In this document: piece after piece, positions 44,832 through 57,049 of the stretch
Layout: each line of letters opens with the position of its first letter
Numbering within the stretch: the stretch's first letter is position 1
Origin: Pseudofabraea citricarpa
Lineage: Eukaryota; Ascomycota; Leotiomycetes; Helotiales; Dermateaceae
Assembly: GCA_029641185.1 (NCBI GenBank)
Contig: JAPWGK010000008.1
Location: 1,364,001 to 1,428,000, forward strand
Length of the DNA stretch: 64,000 nucleotides
Direction: 5' to 3'
Made by a program: the position numbers and the translations under genes
The notes under the pieces: model-generated
What the model saw: the letters and a program-made list of their open reading frames with translations, nothing else
Database searches by the model: none
Told to the model about the DNA's origin: nothing

Positions 44832-47482
44832 TTAACCAGTCGACAAACTTGGCGGCAAATTCTCCTCAGCACTTCCCCAAGAACTTTCATTCTTGCCCAA
44901 CGTGAGTTCCAAAACGCCACCATCAAGATAAAACGCATGGGTAATCCAATTCTTTGTGTACGGCACACCATCCAACGTGGCGCTCTGAATATAGATATTC
45001 TCATACGCGGCGTCGAAGTTGACATTTCTAACCGTGGCAATATTCCCCGTCTGGCCATTCGTGATGCTGACCTCTGGGAAGTACGGCGGCGTGATGAGAT
45101 AGACATCCTGACCGGACACGGGCCAGAGCCCCATCATAGCTAACGTGGTGAATGATCCCATAGCTCCCGAATCGTCGTTTCCTGCGATCCCATTTAGAGA
45201 TGTGTTGAATTGGCTCGGGATGTAGAAGTGGCTGAAATATGCTGATAGACCTGGCCGACCGGCATAATGGAATTGGAAGACTGGGAGAAATGCTTGCTCG
45301 TCACCGATATAGAGGAGGCCCGAAGTATGTAAGTAACTCAGACGAGCGGTGAATGCGTCAGGGCCACCTAAAAGTGTAACCAGTGCGGCCATGTCTTGGG
45401 GCACAAAGAATGTGTACATCCATGAGGAACCCTCATATGTTTCATGACCTGTAGTGCTGAGATAGCAGGATGTGAAGTTGTACAGCGGCGAGCAGAGACT
45501 TGGATCTTGGTAGCCAAAAGTCCCATTTAGATATCTCGGTTGCAGAAAGCCGACGAATCCACTATCAACAACCTCTCCTGGATTTTCACTGGTGTTATTG
45601 ACGAATGAGGTTTGGTCAGCCTTATACATATTTATCCAATTACCAGCACGTCCGTTGTACTTCTCTGCATCGGCTGTATTACCCAAACCTTGAGCCATCT
45701 CGGCTATGCAGAAGTCGTTATATGCGTACTCGACAGTTCGAGAAATCGAACGTGTAAATGGTCCCATTCCATATGGATCGAAATCATCTGTTGGAATATA
45801 GCCAAGATTCTTCCAGCTGGTGAGTCCTCCTCGACCTTCAACTGACCAATTCGGAGGTTCGTCTGAGTGAATTCATTAGCGACTAATATTGAAGTAAGCA
45901 AGTTCGAATAAATACCTTCAGCATCAGATACAACCGCCTCGTAACCGGTCTCCCAATCAACGCCGTCGGTAATGTTTTTCAAGTAAGAATCGGCCAGAAC
46001 AATATCGGCATTTGAGCCGCCTTGTGTCAGGCCCTTACACAAGCTCATTCGACAGTCAGGTAATTTCCCTTCGGAACAACAAAATTAGCAAGTTTTCACT
46101 CTTTAGATTTAAAAGTAATTACCTTCGTGTCGATAAATATCAATCAAACTCCTAATCATTAAAGTTTGGCTCTGAGGGTCTAAGAGCGTAATCAAGGGAT
46201 GGATGCTTCTAAACGAATCCCAAATGCAATAGTAAGAATCATAATACGGCTCATCACTCTCCCACAGTGGGTTCTCGCCGGTATAATCCTGCGGCGAGAT
46301 CATAGCTCTATACGTCCCAGACCAGAAAATGGTCTGGAATTCGTCGCTTACGCCCGTCGCATCAATCTCGATGACAGAAAGCTTTTTTCGCCAGGCATCT
46401 TCAGCAGCTTGTAGAGTGCCTGGAAAATCAAACGACGGGATCTCAGTCTCGGCATTCGAACATGCTTGTGCTGTACTGATGAAAGACATGCCCACCCGGA
46501 CCAGTATCTGGTTGTCACTCGGCGCTTCAAATTGTGTCCAAGCACCGGCAGGCACCGGTGGGTTCTCATCTACTCCATCGAATAACGTAGATACCGTCTT
46601 GGGCTCACTTCCGGCCCTGTTATTCATAAAAACTCCCGTATCGCGTATCCTTGCACCAGAGAAATCAGCACAGAAGTGCAAATCATAATTTCCAATCCCA
46701 AAAGATGGGACGAAGGTGCCGTTTCCAGTGATTCTTCCCGTAGCCGGATCGACCTCAATCGTGGCATTGGATCGAGAATCTGGGAGATCGGATAGATCTG
46801 CTAAGATTAATGGGCTGTAAGGGAGCGATGTGTTCTGTGGAAATGTGAAACGATATAGTGCTGTCCGGTTTGAGACTGTCATCTCTGCGTGGATGGAGGT
46901 ATTCAAGCTGACGGCAAAGTAGCCTGGATGAGCTTCTACTGTCCCATTAATTCTCCGAGAAGCTCGGTCTGTTTTTGTAAAGAAGCAGTTGTTAAGAATA
47001 TCTGCTGGGCAGCCTGCTTGCGGGAATATTGGGAAGTTTCCAAGAGATGCACCCTGTACTCTTTAATCAGAATGTTTCGAGTCTTTGATCAATTCTCTTA
47101 CGCCACCGGTTCCAGAATCATGCATATGCGAGAAGCCTGTGATATCGCTGTTGTCAGAAGCAAAGCCTCCTTGTTTTTCACTCGGATTGTTGACGTCGGC
47201 TGAGGATTTCGCCATTCCTGATACATTTGTGAGCTTGATTTCAAGACTCAAAATCACTAAAGCTTACCAAAAGGTAATGTTGCTCCTGGGAATACATGAC
47301 CTAGATACTGTTAACTTATAATGGTTACTTGTAATAAAAGAATTCAGACCTCCATTAATAGTCCCAATCAGGGGGTCGACATATTTGAAGACATCAAAAT
47401 CTCGCTTTATATGAGATGAAGCGGCAATACTTGAGATCCCCGAGCAAAGCAAGGTTACGAGAAACATGGTTCTAATCGACAT
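44832..47482 (-). CDS. secreted GH92 alpha-1,2-mannosidase
   Basis: Exo-alpha-mannosidase family GH92, predicted secreted and acting on mannoproteins or N-glycans. The start at 47482 (MSIRTMFLVTLL) gives a good signal peptide of about 20 residues ending near SIAASS; an in-frame ATG at 47521 would add 13 residues. The mature N-terminus reads FDVFKYVDPLIGT, the classical GH92 opening, then FSHMHDSGTGG and the central YYDSYYCIWDSFRSIHPL with its catalytic-site acid and aromatic residues. The C-terminal catalytic half has EGSSWMYTFFVPQDM and IAGNDDSGAMGSF, all highly typical. About five introns break the N-terminal half; the last exon is long. Roughly 790-800 residues, the usual length. Many N-x-S/T sites fit a secreted glycoprotein. 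Neighbours give no operon-like context. Confidence 0.9.
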
Positions 47483-49009
47483 ACTGGGCAAGCAAAGCTC
47501 AATGCCTGTGGTGACTGACATCAATTACCGAAGTCATGGAGAATTAACAAGTACCCAGTACCGCCTTATGTACTGAGCATTAAAGAGACTTTTCAAGTTC
47601 ACGATAGTATATTATCATGACGCACGGAAACCCACCTCAGGGACAACGTTACACTACCCCTCATGTCCATGCAGTCCCATTTTACGAGAAGCATGATTGA
47701 TATTTTAGCCAGGCTTTCTCGGGCAACTGCCGCTGCAGATCGCGGGGTAATTTGACATGACCGCCTTTCCCAAGAGAGTTCTAATCTGGCCTTGAATCGC
47801 TTGATGTCATGTCCGGAGACCCGGCCGAAGAATCCTGCTAGCTTTTATGTGAAGGTTTAGGGATCTATCCGAAGGTCGAAGGCGATCTGGAGATACATGA
47901 GATAGGTGAGGAGGTGGGGGAAGACAGGGCTCCTCGGCTAATCGCTTTACCTTCTTGGTGAGCAACACCCCACCTTGAGTATATTGTACCTACTATCCAC
48001 GTGCTGACTGATAAGACGGCAGGTTTTATTTATGCCTTGATAGGCAACTCTACTCGGTACTTCTAACCTGATCTCACCATTTATTCGAATATTTATCACA
48101 AGTCTCTCGCTTCAAGCCTACTTACTTCAAGTATAACAAAACAAAGGGCTGCTTCTATGATTTATATGTAAAGAGAGAAAACTCAAAATAAGGTGCTGTC
48201 ATGTAGCTTTGCAATAGAAAAGACATGATGGAATGAAATATATAGGTATATGTATATATTCACGTGATATAGCTGTTTTGACCAGGTCTCCCCACACTGG
48301 ACTTTCCAGTCCGGCTGAACTCCGCAAATCCTCCTGAATCAGCTCACTGGTGTATTGACCATAGTTAATACGAGTTAGACATTCAAAATGCTACCCAAGA
48401 AAACAACACTCCGACTCTCATCACGTGGCATATATCCCCAGACCTCTCATCTGATACCTGACACCACATTCCCCGAATTTCAGCTGGCATCCCTCCTCAC
48501 AGACAGCAAATTACAAGCAGAGGAGCCAAACAAATTTCGCAGCCTCCTCCGTCATGCACAAGTCAGATGCACGACTAAGTAAGCCCAGTGCAGGTGTTTT
48601 CGCAGGTCTGGCAGCACATTCACCAATGAGAAACGAGCAGCGCGCAATACGAGAACATATGTGCAGAGGGCCCGAAAGCAGAATCATAACATGGCTGTTA
48701 AGTGGATGTGTTATACCGTACATATACATCATACATCATACATGATGCCAAGGCGTAAGCAAGCCGATTGATCATGAGCATCAGCTGAGTTGTTGTTACG
48801 AGAAGAGGAGGGTGAGCAATGGAGAGAGGGATAAAAGAGAGATATCTCCCCAGGCTCAATACGCTTTTACTTGCCTTACCTACCTACCTACCTAGGTGCC
48901 TATACCTAGATACATGCAATACTTCCTCTGAAAAATTAAAACTCCTGTCGCACCAAGCAGAATATATCAGACTCGGAAGTACTATAATACCACAGCACAA
49001 AATTCCACA
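47483..49009. other. intergenic, no gene seen
   Basis: This 1.5 kb holds the GH92 upstream region and the upstream region of the small secreted protein gene. Short frames only. A CTAC/CCTA tract, TACCTACCTACCTACCTAGG (about 48877-48896), lies 110-130 bp before the start at 49010. ATGTCCGG at 47814-47821 matches the CGGACAT element seen near the PKS cluster. Confidence 0.5.
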
Positions 49010-49510
49010 ATGTACATTTCCCAATCCACCAGCGCCTCTCTCCTCATGACAACCCTCCTCCTCCTCTTCACACCCACAACCCACAGCACGCCCCTCGCTC
49101 TGGAGCCTCAACTTCAAGCTCGGCAACCTCCCATCGGGTCCTGCGCCACGAGTCCCTGCCCACGGGGGCTCTGCTGCTCGCAGTACAACTACTGCGGAAC
49201 GGGGCCAGAGTATTGCCAACTAGGATCGTGCGTGGGCGGCGTAGGAGGCACTTGTGCTGCTGGATTATGTTGTTCGCCTTATGGATATTGTGGTTCGGGA
49301 CCGGGGTATTGCGGTACTCCTACTCCTACTCCTACTCCTACTCCTACGCCCACCCCGACTCCAACTCCAACTCCAACCCCTACGCCGACGGGAAAACCGC
49401 TCGTGCCGCAGTGGAATCAGTGTGGAGGACGCGATTGGACTGGTGGAACGGTCTGTGTTAGTCCATTCGTTTGTACGGTTTATAGTGAGTGGTATAGTCA
49501 GTGTATGTGA
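49010..49510 (+). CDS. secreted CBM18-CBM1 protein (chitin- and cellulose-binding modules)
   Basis: Intronless, 166 residues, no catalytic domain. Residues 1-26 form a signal peptide (hydrophobic core [10 protein letters not shown], cleavage near THS). Two shortened hevein-type chitin-binding units follow: [19 protein letters not shown] ending in EYCQLGSC, then [19 protein letters not shown] ending in YCG. The CC-x-Y/F-x-Y-C aromatic binding core is intact in both. A Thr-Pro linker of about 13 TP pairs (residues 102-127) joins to a C-terminal CBM1 with [13 protein letters not shown] and YSEWYSQC: four Cys and the flat aromatic face are present. The arrangement suggests an apoplastic lectin-like protein that can bridge or shield chitin and cellulose. 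It could be a plant-associated effector or a wall-adhesion protein; this is inference. Alternatively it is a truncated relative of a CBM1-tailed enzyme. Confidence 0.88.
   Translation: MYISQSTSASLLMTTLLLLFTPTTHSTPLALEPQLQARQPPIGSCATSPCPRGLCCSQYNYCGTGPEYCQLGSCVGGVGGTCAAGLCCSPYGYCGSGPGYCGTPTPTPTPTPTPTPTPTPTPTPTPTGKPLVPQWNQCGGRDWTGGTVCVSPFVCTVYSEWYSQCM
49315..49389. repeat. hexanucleotide microsatellite encoding the Thr-Pro linker
   Basis: Tandem CCTACT/CCAACT units encode the TP repeats of the CBM18-CBM1 protein. The 5' units are nearly identical, the 3' ones more diverged. Length polymorphism between strains is expected. Confidence 0.85.
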
Positions 49511-49975
49511 AAATACAAGGAGAGGAGAGGGATGAGAGAGAGAAGAGAGAGAGGAGAGAGATATTTTGGAGGAGATGAATAGGTAGGGCAAGGAAAAGTC
49601 ATGCTGAGTTTGGTTTCGGAGGCTTTTTTGATTCTGTGGGGATTTGGTTTCGGGTCTTAACGATATTTTAATCAGGAGCATTACTTTTAATCATACCTTC
49701 TTCCCAAATCTACCTTGAGAATTGGGTGCATGGTGTCGCTTGACTTTCTCCGCTCAAGGCGCGGGATTCAAAGGGACGAAGAGTGTTTTGAGTCGCTTGC
49801 TATTGACTTCAGTCTACCATAAAGACGCAGAGAGCAGGCTGTAATGTTGGTGACTTCAAACCTTGCATGGGGTCAACCCTTGCTAGCTTAACCAAGTAAC
49901 AAATAGTAGAGCCTGTAGATCCTTGCAATTTCTGAGCATATCCTCCATCAGCACTTTACTTCCACCAGGCGTCGC
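49511..49975. other. intergenic; GA-rich tract
   Basis: No gene. A GA-rich low-complexity tract (49519-49562) follows the stop codon of the CBM18-CBM1 gene and would lie in its 3' UTR. The rest is the 3' flank of the convergent MFS gene. Confidence 0.5.
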
Positions 49976-51825
49976 TTATCTGGTAATCGTATTGACCTGG
50001 TCTAGCTCGTTTGAGGCTCTCTTCTCTCTGATACTCTTTCCCTTGAACTGGATGAATAGCGTGGGCAGGATAGAGAAAACCACAAGGAGTCCGACCATAA
50101 GTCCTGCACTGCCACTCAAACCGATGCTACTGAACATATCAGGAAACCAGAAGGGACCTATTACAACCATTAGTACGTGTAATAAAAGCGCTGTGGAGAT
50201 AGAAACATACCGATGAATCCCCAGGTACTGCGGATCAAGTTGATGAAAACACCAATAGAAGCTGCATGCTCATGATGGCAATCAATAGCATACGTGACAA
50301 GGACAGTGGTAATAACTTGATTTCCAAAGCCCGCAATGGCAATGCCAACGATGGGTGTGACATTGTACGAGTTGATGTTCTTTAGCTGAACACAAAAGAC
50401 AACCAGACCAGCAATGACAGACAGGTAACCAAAGTAAGAGAGCCAGAGACGATGTTCTGGTTCAGGGTGACGTGATCGTCCAAGAGAAGCTGCTTTGCGA
50501 GCCATCCACCAATCACTTCCTCGGCCGCCTATCTGCTCGCCGAGTACAGATCCGATAATCAAGCCGATAAACTGCAATCCAATCTGTTGTGGGTTGAAAC
50601 CGAACTTCTGCACAAATAACTGCGGGATCTCAACCGTAATCAAAACAGACGCGAATCCAAACACGATGCTATACGCGATCGTTGGAAGAAGAACATTAGG
50701 ATACGCAAACATCCTAATTGGTGTCCAGAAGTCTCGACCCGTGAGTGGGAACGGTCCAATTTTACCAAAATTGAGATATTGGCGACGGAAAGCAGACTTT
50801 GACGTAGTGGGGACGGGTCGATTGCGCACATATAGAGTCTCGGGAGAAAAGAAAAAGTAGAGAATAAATTGGACACCGTTGGTTATTGCCAACGTCCAGT
50901 AAATCCATTCAAAGCCTCCGGTATGGAAAGCAACAAATCCCATTATAAACGGACCAGAAGGTGGGCTATCTCTGTTAGCATGTACCTGAAGCAAGAATTC
51001 GGTTTTACATACCCAAGTGTTACCATAAGTGTCCACAATCCCATCTTTGCGCCTCTCTGTCTTGCGAAGAAGGTTTCAGTGACAACCGCACTGCTTATCG
51101 CAATAGCAGGTGAGATGAAGAAAGCGACAAGAAATCTGGTTACGACTTGAGATCCGTAGCTATGGCTTTCAGCACAACCGATGTTGCATATCATAGAGCC
51201 CAGAGTCGATATCAGCCAGATTGGTCTTCTACCAAATCTATTTGAGACGGGCTTCCAGAAGAGAGGTGCGAAACCCAAGACAGCAATTTGCAAACTGGTC
51301 AGATACGAAGCGCGTGTGATGGTCGTGCCAAACTCCTCGGCAAACAATTCGAAGGCTGGAATAATGCTTGCAGCTGTGAAGGTCGTCATCATAGCATGGA
51401 AAGCGATGAGAATGAGGTTGAGGTTTTTCTATAAATGTCAGCCACCTGTTGACGTACATTAACGCCACAGCACAGCGTACCTTCCATGATGGCCAGTTCA
51501 GAGGATCAGCTGGGTCCATGGTCGGCATCGGGTTAAGATCTAAGGTGCCATGTCGCGATAGCAGATAATCTCTGTGGTCTGAACTTAGACTGCTGGATGC
51601 TGCCTCCAAGTGGCTGCTATCCAAAGCATGGTCTTTCTCAGCAACTCCATCTTCACCACTTGAACGTGTAGCATTGGTCGTGGCAGTCGCACCATCTGCT
51701 GCGGCATGGTCTTTCTCTGCAACGCCGTTTGGAGAATTTGCGTATCCATTGTGGCCAGTCGTAGTTCCAGTGGTTTGCGTATCACTCTCAAGATGATGAG
51801 GTATCGTGCTCTTGTCTGGATCCAT
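49976..51825 (-). CDS. MFS drug:H+ antiporter-like transporter (DHA1 type)
   Basis: Four or more exons on the minus strand. The N-terminal cytosolic tail of about 115 residues is Ala/Thr/His/Asp-rich and holds the octamer GVAEKDHA twice. It leads to the DHA1 hallmark MDPADPLNWPSWKKNL across an intron. Motif A appears as NRFGRRPIWLIS; the helix 5 antiporter region reads TRFLVAFFISPAIAISSAVV, and DSPPSGPFIMGF continues it after an intron. The cytosolic central loop includes SPETLYVRN. The second half has VTYAIDCHHEHAASIGVFINL and RSTWGFIG, both typical of the fungal polyamine/drug MFS group. It ends NELDQVNTITR at 49976. About 500-560 residues. Substrate unknown; export of toxic compounds is usual. 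No obvious link with the PKS cluster 12 kb away. Confidence 0.88.
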
Positions 51826-54152
51826 GTTCGGGATGCTCGCGTCGCCTAATGTATGAGGGTTGGAGGTAGTTTCGAGACAAATCGTTGCGGGATTGTTGAA
51901 TTCGGGTGGTGGCGCGCCTGAAGAAGAATCGAAATAGATCTTCAGGTGATAATTAATACGGACTTCAGCGTAGGAGTTTACGTGGAGAGGCGCACTTGAT
52001 GATGATATTCAATGAAAGGCTCGGCATCAACGCCACGAAAGCTTGAATGTGCCAAGTAAGAGAGCCGCAAATGGCTTGGGAAAGCAGCACGTCTAATAAA
52101 GAGTCTTGACCACCTCTTGATTTCCCCACGTCTCCACACAGCCAGAAATTAGGTGACGCGAGTACAGCTATTGATGACAACAAATCGGCTGCAGGCTATT
52201 CTTGCTGCGTACCGTCACACCATGCAGGGGAAGACGGGTGGCTCATCTTTCGGCAGCTATCCAGCATCGAAATTGCCCATCGTTTCCAGATGTAGACCAA
52301 AACGTTGAGGAATGATTGAGGGGATTTCAGAGTTGCCTTTTGGAGTTGCGGAGGCCGGGGTCAAGGTGGAGATTCGGTAAGTCGCGATGTGGACTGCCGA
52401 ATAGATGTCCCCGTCCTGCCCTCGTCTCCGTGGGGAAGAACTGGGAAGAGCTGGGAAGACCTGGTTCCTCAGTCTCTCCTCAAATCAAAAGTGCCCGTAT
52501 ACCTGTAGTCTGGACCACATTTGATAACCCATGTGGGGCAATGTTATGCATATTGCGACTTTCGGGATCTGTTGAGAAGGGCGGCAAAGCAATCATCCAC
52601 CAGAAGAGCCTTTATCATAGGTAGATAGGTAGTGAAGGTAGGAATAGCTGTTTCAATAAGAAGCACTTAGGACGCACGAGCACCTTTGAAACTTCGGCAG
52701 ACTCTCCGGGAGTTCATTTAGTGTCAATGGAAACTATGGTAGTATGTGAAGTAAGTTTATAAAATCACCAGTGATACGGACCGTTATTGCTAGTCCTTTA
52801 CTCGGTTGAAGTGGAGGAGCCGTAACGGCTCAAATATTTGCATAGGTAATTACGGAGAGGGACTTTGTCCAACAGCAGAGCGATTTGACTAATCGTTTTG
52901 TCTTTGTGCTCGAGATGTGAGCAATTGACATTCCATGAAATAAGGTAAGAAAGGCTTCTCGGCTTCTTGACAATTACTGATAGCAGGCTCTTGCTTGACT
53001 CGAGTAACTAGACTATGATGTACCCGAACTTGATTTATGCCACTAGCAGAATAGCCAAGTCGAGGTAGTCATCAATGGATTGTGAATTGAAAACCATACA
53101 ACTTCGCCTCTCCAGGTAATATTTCACACTTGAAAAATCGTGGGGATTGCCAGTACAAGATAACAATGAAAAGAATCGAGCCACTTGGCGTAACGACTGG
53201 ATACAGTACGGACAGAGCACATAACGCAACTCATTTTATTAGAACGCACACCCTTATCATCAACAGAACTATATATACCGCCATTCTTATTGCGACGTGA
53301 GTGGTAACATGATGGATTCCAGTCGCTCAGATAAGACTCCTTGAATCGAAGAGTCAACAGGTGAAGTCATCAGAAGACAACTACGGTGCGTGTCAACTCT
53401 TATCGGCTTCGACGATTGTTGCAGAATAAGCTTCCTTAAAGCTTGCTGCAAAGTGGCCGAAAAGAGCAGAAAAGAGAGGGCGCAAAGTTTCGCAGAATAA
53501 AATGCCTGCAATCGACTTGGTCTGACTTGGCGTTGCTCACGTGACCCCATCTCTTACCACTCATGAGGCGATTCCGAGCTGGCACCAGCATCTATCCTGC
53601 TTCCTTATGAAGACGACCCTTGCGTGATTGTGAGAAGTTACGCCATCTTTGCTGCATCGACACGCACAACGAGAAAACCGTCCTGCAAGCTAACAAAAGC
53701 GCCGAATGGTACGAATCACAACGCCCCAGCTCCGCCCGCCTCAGGCACGCTGACAGGGTAATTTTGCCCAAAGGAGACAATCTTACCCTGCGACTGCCCG
53801 CATCCCACTTGGATCCATAGACAACTGTAACAACTCAAAGACAAGACTCCAGAGCATCCCACTCCGCGCTCCCTAAAACCGGCGCTTTGCTACTTTACTA
53901 ATAGCCTGGACAGCGTCTCCTGCCCTTTTCTCTACAGCATAGCTTCACCGTGGCTGGATATCCGCCGAGACGGATAGCAGGGAACCTGTCGATAATTGTG
54001 GAGAGTCTCCCAACTCAACATGGCTAACATGCTTAGCACGCCACGCTTCATGCAAAACCGTAAGTGCCAGGCAAAGTAGGTATATACAAGGCTCTCTAGC
54101 CTTGGGTTCTGTCGAGCCTCTTTTCCGACTCATCAAAGGTCAACTCTATGTG
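51826..54152. other. 2.3-kb intergenic stretch, no gene seen
   Basis: No frame has a domain or an intron structure that I trust; a 102-codon plus-strand frame at 52316-52624 has no recognisable features. CACGTG occurs at about 53538-53543. The segment holds the promoters of the MFS gene (from 51825) and of the AnmK-like gene. Confidence 0.5.
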
Positions 54153-55658
54153 ATGGTCATGGTCATCAAGGGGCTTATTCCAGCGCCGAAAGGGCGTGTG
54201 CGGACGGCTGTTGGCCACAAGTACCTCGAGGCACTACAACTACACGCAAATGGAGATTCCGATCGCTCTTCGTCCTCGACGTCCTCCTCGCCGTCAGCGG
54301 AGCCATCATCTCCCGGCCTGAACCTGCTTATTCTTGGAATCACCTCGGGGACGGCGATGGACGACATCGACTTTGCCTTGTGCCGATTTACACAAGAATC
54401 CCCGGAGGCGCCGTTGTGTCTTGATATCATTCAGGTAAATGGCAGCTATCCTGCTTCCATTTGCAGGTAACTGACTCAGGTGCAGTATGACTCGGTCGTT
54501 ATGCCATCCAAGATTCGAACCGATATCCTTTCGATGTTGCGAGAAGACGCAGCTCCGCCGAGTATGCTGTCCCAAATGGATGCCGAAATGGGACACACCT
54601 TTGCGAATGCGATTCATATATTTGCCCATAAGCATGGGATTGCTGTGGATGACATTGATTTGATCGGTAGCGGCGGACAATTGATCACACTGACTGGCAA
54701 GCCTGCTAAAGGTCAGCATCGATCAAATATGTGCCTGGGAGAAGGTGCTGTCATATCCGCCAAGACGGGTGTCACAACGGTCTCCGATTACCGAACTGCA
54801 GAACAAGCCGTTGGACGCCAAGGGGCACCTCTTTTTGCATATCTTGTTGGTCTACTGCTGCATCATCCCACGAGGCTGCAGATATGTATCACCATTGGAG
54901 GGATCACAACAGTCTCTTTTATTCCTGCCGATAAGAAAGGAGGAATCGATGCCATGTATGACTGGGACACCGGACCAGGCACGACATTGATCGATGCTGC
55001 CTTTAGGCAATTTGGGCTAGATCCCGCTACGGATCAAGCATCGTCGTTGTTACACGGTCAAATATGCCATGAGATTATAGAAGAGCTCTTGGCAAATGAT
55101 GAGTACCTCGCAAGGCGCCCCCCAAAGACGACAGCAAGAGAGATTTATGGCGATGCTCTAGCAAGCAGGATTGTCTCCATGTGTCTGTATCGAGGCTGCT
55201 CCCCAGCCGACACTATAGCCACCATGACGCGCTTTACGTCAGCAAGCATTGCTCAGCAACTGCTTCTTTATGGACCAGGTCGAGATGCCATCAATAATGC
55301 CGATATCGTGGTCGATGGCCGTGGCATGTCGAATCCCCAGCTTGTAGCCGATCTTCAAGCCGAGTTCCCTGGTGCGAAATTTGGCTCATTCGATAGAACT
55401 GGTATACCGAGCAATGCAAAGAAAGCAGTTGGATTTGCAATGCAAGCTATGGAAGCTTTGCTTGGACGAGCACTTCCAGTTCCAACCAATGCAGATGTCC
55501 GACGGCCCAACACTATCACAGGGAAACTAGCACCAGGTCTGCGGTGGCGGGAGGTGATCGAGAAGAGTGTAGCCTTTGGTGGGGCAGGCCGAGGTTGGGA
55601 GGGCTTGCCAGAGGTAAGAGAGCTAATTGTCAAGCAGAGAGAGAAGTCCGTATCGTGA
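54153..55658 (+). CDS. AnmK-like anhydro-N-acetylmuramic acid kinase
   Basis: Sugar kinase of the AnmK (UPF0075) family. In bacteria this enzyme opens and phosphorylates 1,6-anhydro-MurNAc during peptidoglycan recycling. Exons 54153-54434 and 54480-55658 join over a 45-nt intron (acceptor 54485 is also possible), about 485 residues. Landmarks: LGITSGTAMDDIDFALC (P-loop-like opening; bacterial homologues have SGTSLDGID), IGSGGQLITL, SDYRTAEQAVGRQGAPL, ITIGGITTVSFI, the DWDTGPGTTLIDA nucleotide/sugar loop, and VDGRGMSNPQLVADL. The fold looks intact. A poly-Ser insert (about residues 37-52) precedes the domain. The neighbouring start ATG 54159 would also serve. The biological substrate in a fungus lacking peptidoglycan is unclear; scavenging bacterial wall sugars is plausible. 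A bacterial origin by transfer is inference. Confidence 0.88.
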
Positions 55659-57049
55659 GTTTTATCATTAGTGTTTTAGAAAGGCGTTGCGGCTATTTTG
55701 CTTTAAAGATATCACGGCGTTTTGGTTATCCGTGTATACGATAGCGATATGAATTTATGAACATTATTACCTTATTTTCTGATCTTCAAATTTGCTGAAG
55801 AGGCTAAAGTGCCATGCCATATTATAGCTCTCGAATGATTATACTTTCTGGCACTACAGTGCTTACTAACACTCTATCTACTTACCTAGGTAGGTATATC
55901 AGATTATTATGAAGCTAGTGACACGGCCAACCGGCTGTAGTCCAGACCAATGTGGCTTGAAATAGCCCTTCCTTAAGCATTATACAAGAGAAAAGAAACC
56001 AGAGTAAGCGAGTGGTTGGAAACGCAATACTGTATATCGCTTAACTTACCTAGGCTACCAAGAGTTAATATGGCGACAGATGATTTGGGACAGGACAAGG
56101 CTGCGGAATATGAAGAAAAACTATCTACATGCACAGCCTTGTACTAGCTTCTTTTATCTTCTCTATAGCTCTACGATAACAATCATCAAAGGTCAAGATA
56201 TGTTTCTGCGGATATAGAAACAGATTGTAACTTGGAACCGCGTATCTCGAATCGGTCTTGGGAAGTTCTGGAATTATATAGTAAAGATTGAAAGTTTTGT
56301 TGGACTCATTGGGTTATTATACGCTGCTGATACCTAGCTGTCTTTTCGCCTTTTCTTCTCTGCAGGGATGGGTGATAGAGTTGGTAGATGGCAGCTGGTG
56401 GTATTATGTGGTCTTATGGTAGAGAAGACCAAGCTGCTCGGTAAAATAAAACTTCGCGTAAGGATATAAATGCACTTCTTTGGAAGTTCTAACCATATAG
56501 GGTAAATATATCTATCTGTTCTTGCGCAGAAGAATTGGTAATTTCTGCAGAACCTGAAACTCGTAAGCCATCTAAGTAGGTATAGGTAGTTCCTGCGTTT
56601 GCATTTCCACTAGAATGGTACGATAGACAGGGGCTTCTCTAGCAGACGAGTATTGCAGGGTAGCTCTTGCATAAAACACAACGTTTCAACCCATTTCGAA
56701 CTATACGCTTTTCTGCAGAAGATAACTACAAATAGTCCTTCTTAATCTAGCCTTCTCCAGGTTAGTTATAGGTTTCTTAGAATTTTAGCGCAAATTTCTA
56801 GAAGTTCTTTGTCTCAACTGTAAAGGCAGCAGCGAAGGACCACGCGACGCACTAGCGGCAATAAATCAACACGCACCTTGATTTCACTCTCAACCCTCAA
56901 CACAATCACTTCTTCTTTTCAAAGAACGACCCAAAAGCTACAGAACTTCCTTCTATCAACTTGACATCTTTCACGTCCTCCATTCCCCCTCCGTCAAAGA
57001 CTTTTACTCGACACTCTTCCTCAAAGTTCAACAAAGGTCGCCCGTGACG
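55659..57049. other. intergenic, no gene seen
   Basis: 1.4 kb, AT-rich, with short random frames only. ACCTAGGTAGGTA-type words occur at 55884-55896, with related TTACCTAGG at 56046-56054 and TAGGTATAGGTAG at about 56577-56589. The last 150 bp are a CT-rich leader of the chromodomain gene. Confidence 0.5.

Noticed and set aside
52316..52624. 102-codon plus-strand frame in the 51.8-54.2 kb gap
   Set aside because: It has no domain, signal peptide or intron structure, and lies alone in a region without other coding signs.
54500..54530. GATTCGAACC word resembling the T-arm of a tRNA on the minus strand
   Set aside because: It lies within the AnmK-like coding frame, and no acceptor stem, D-arm or anticodon arm can be folded around it.
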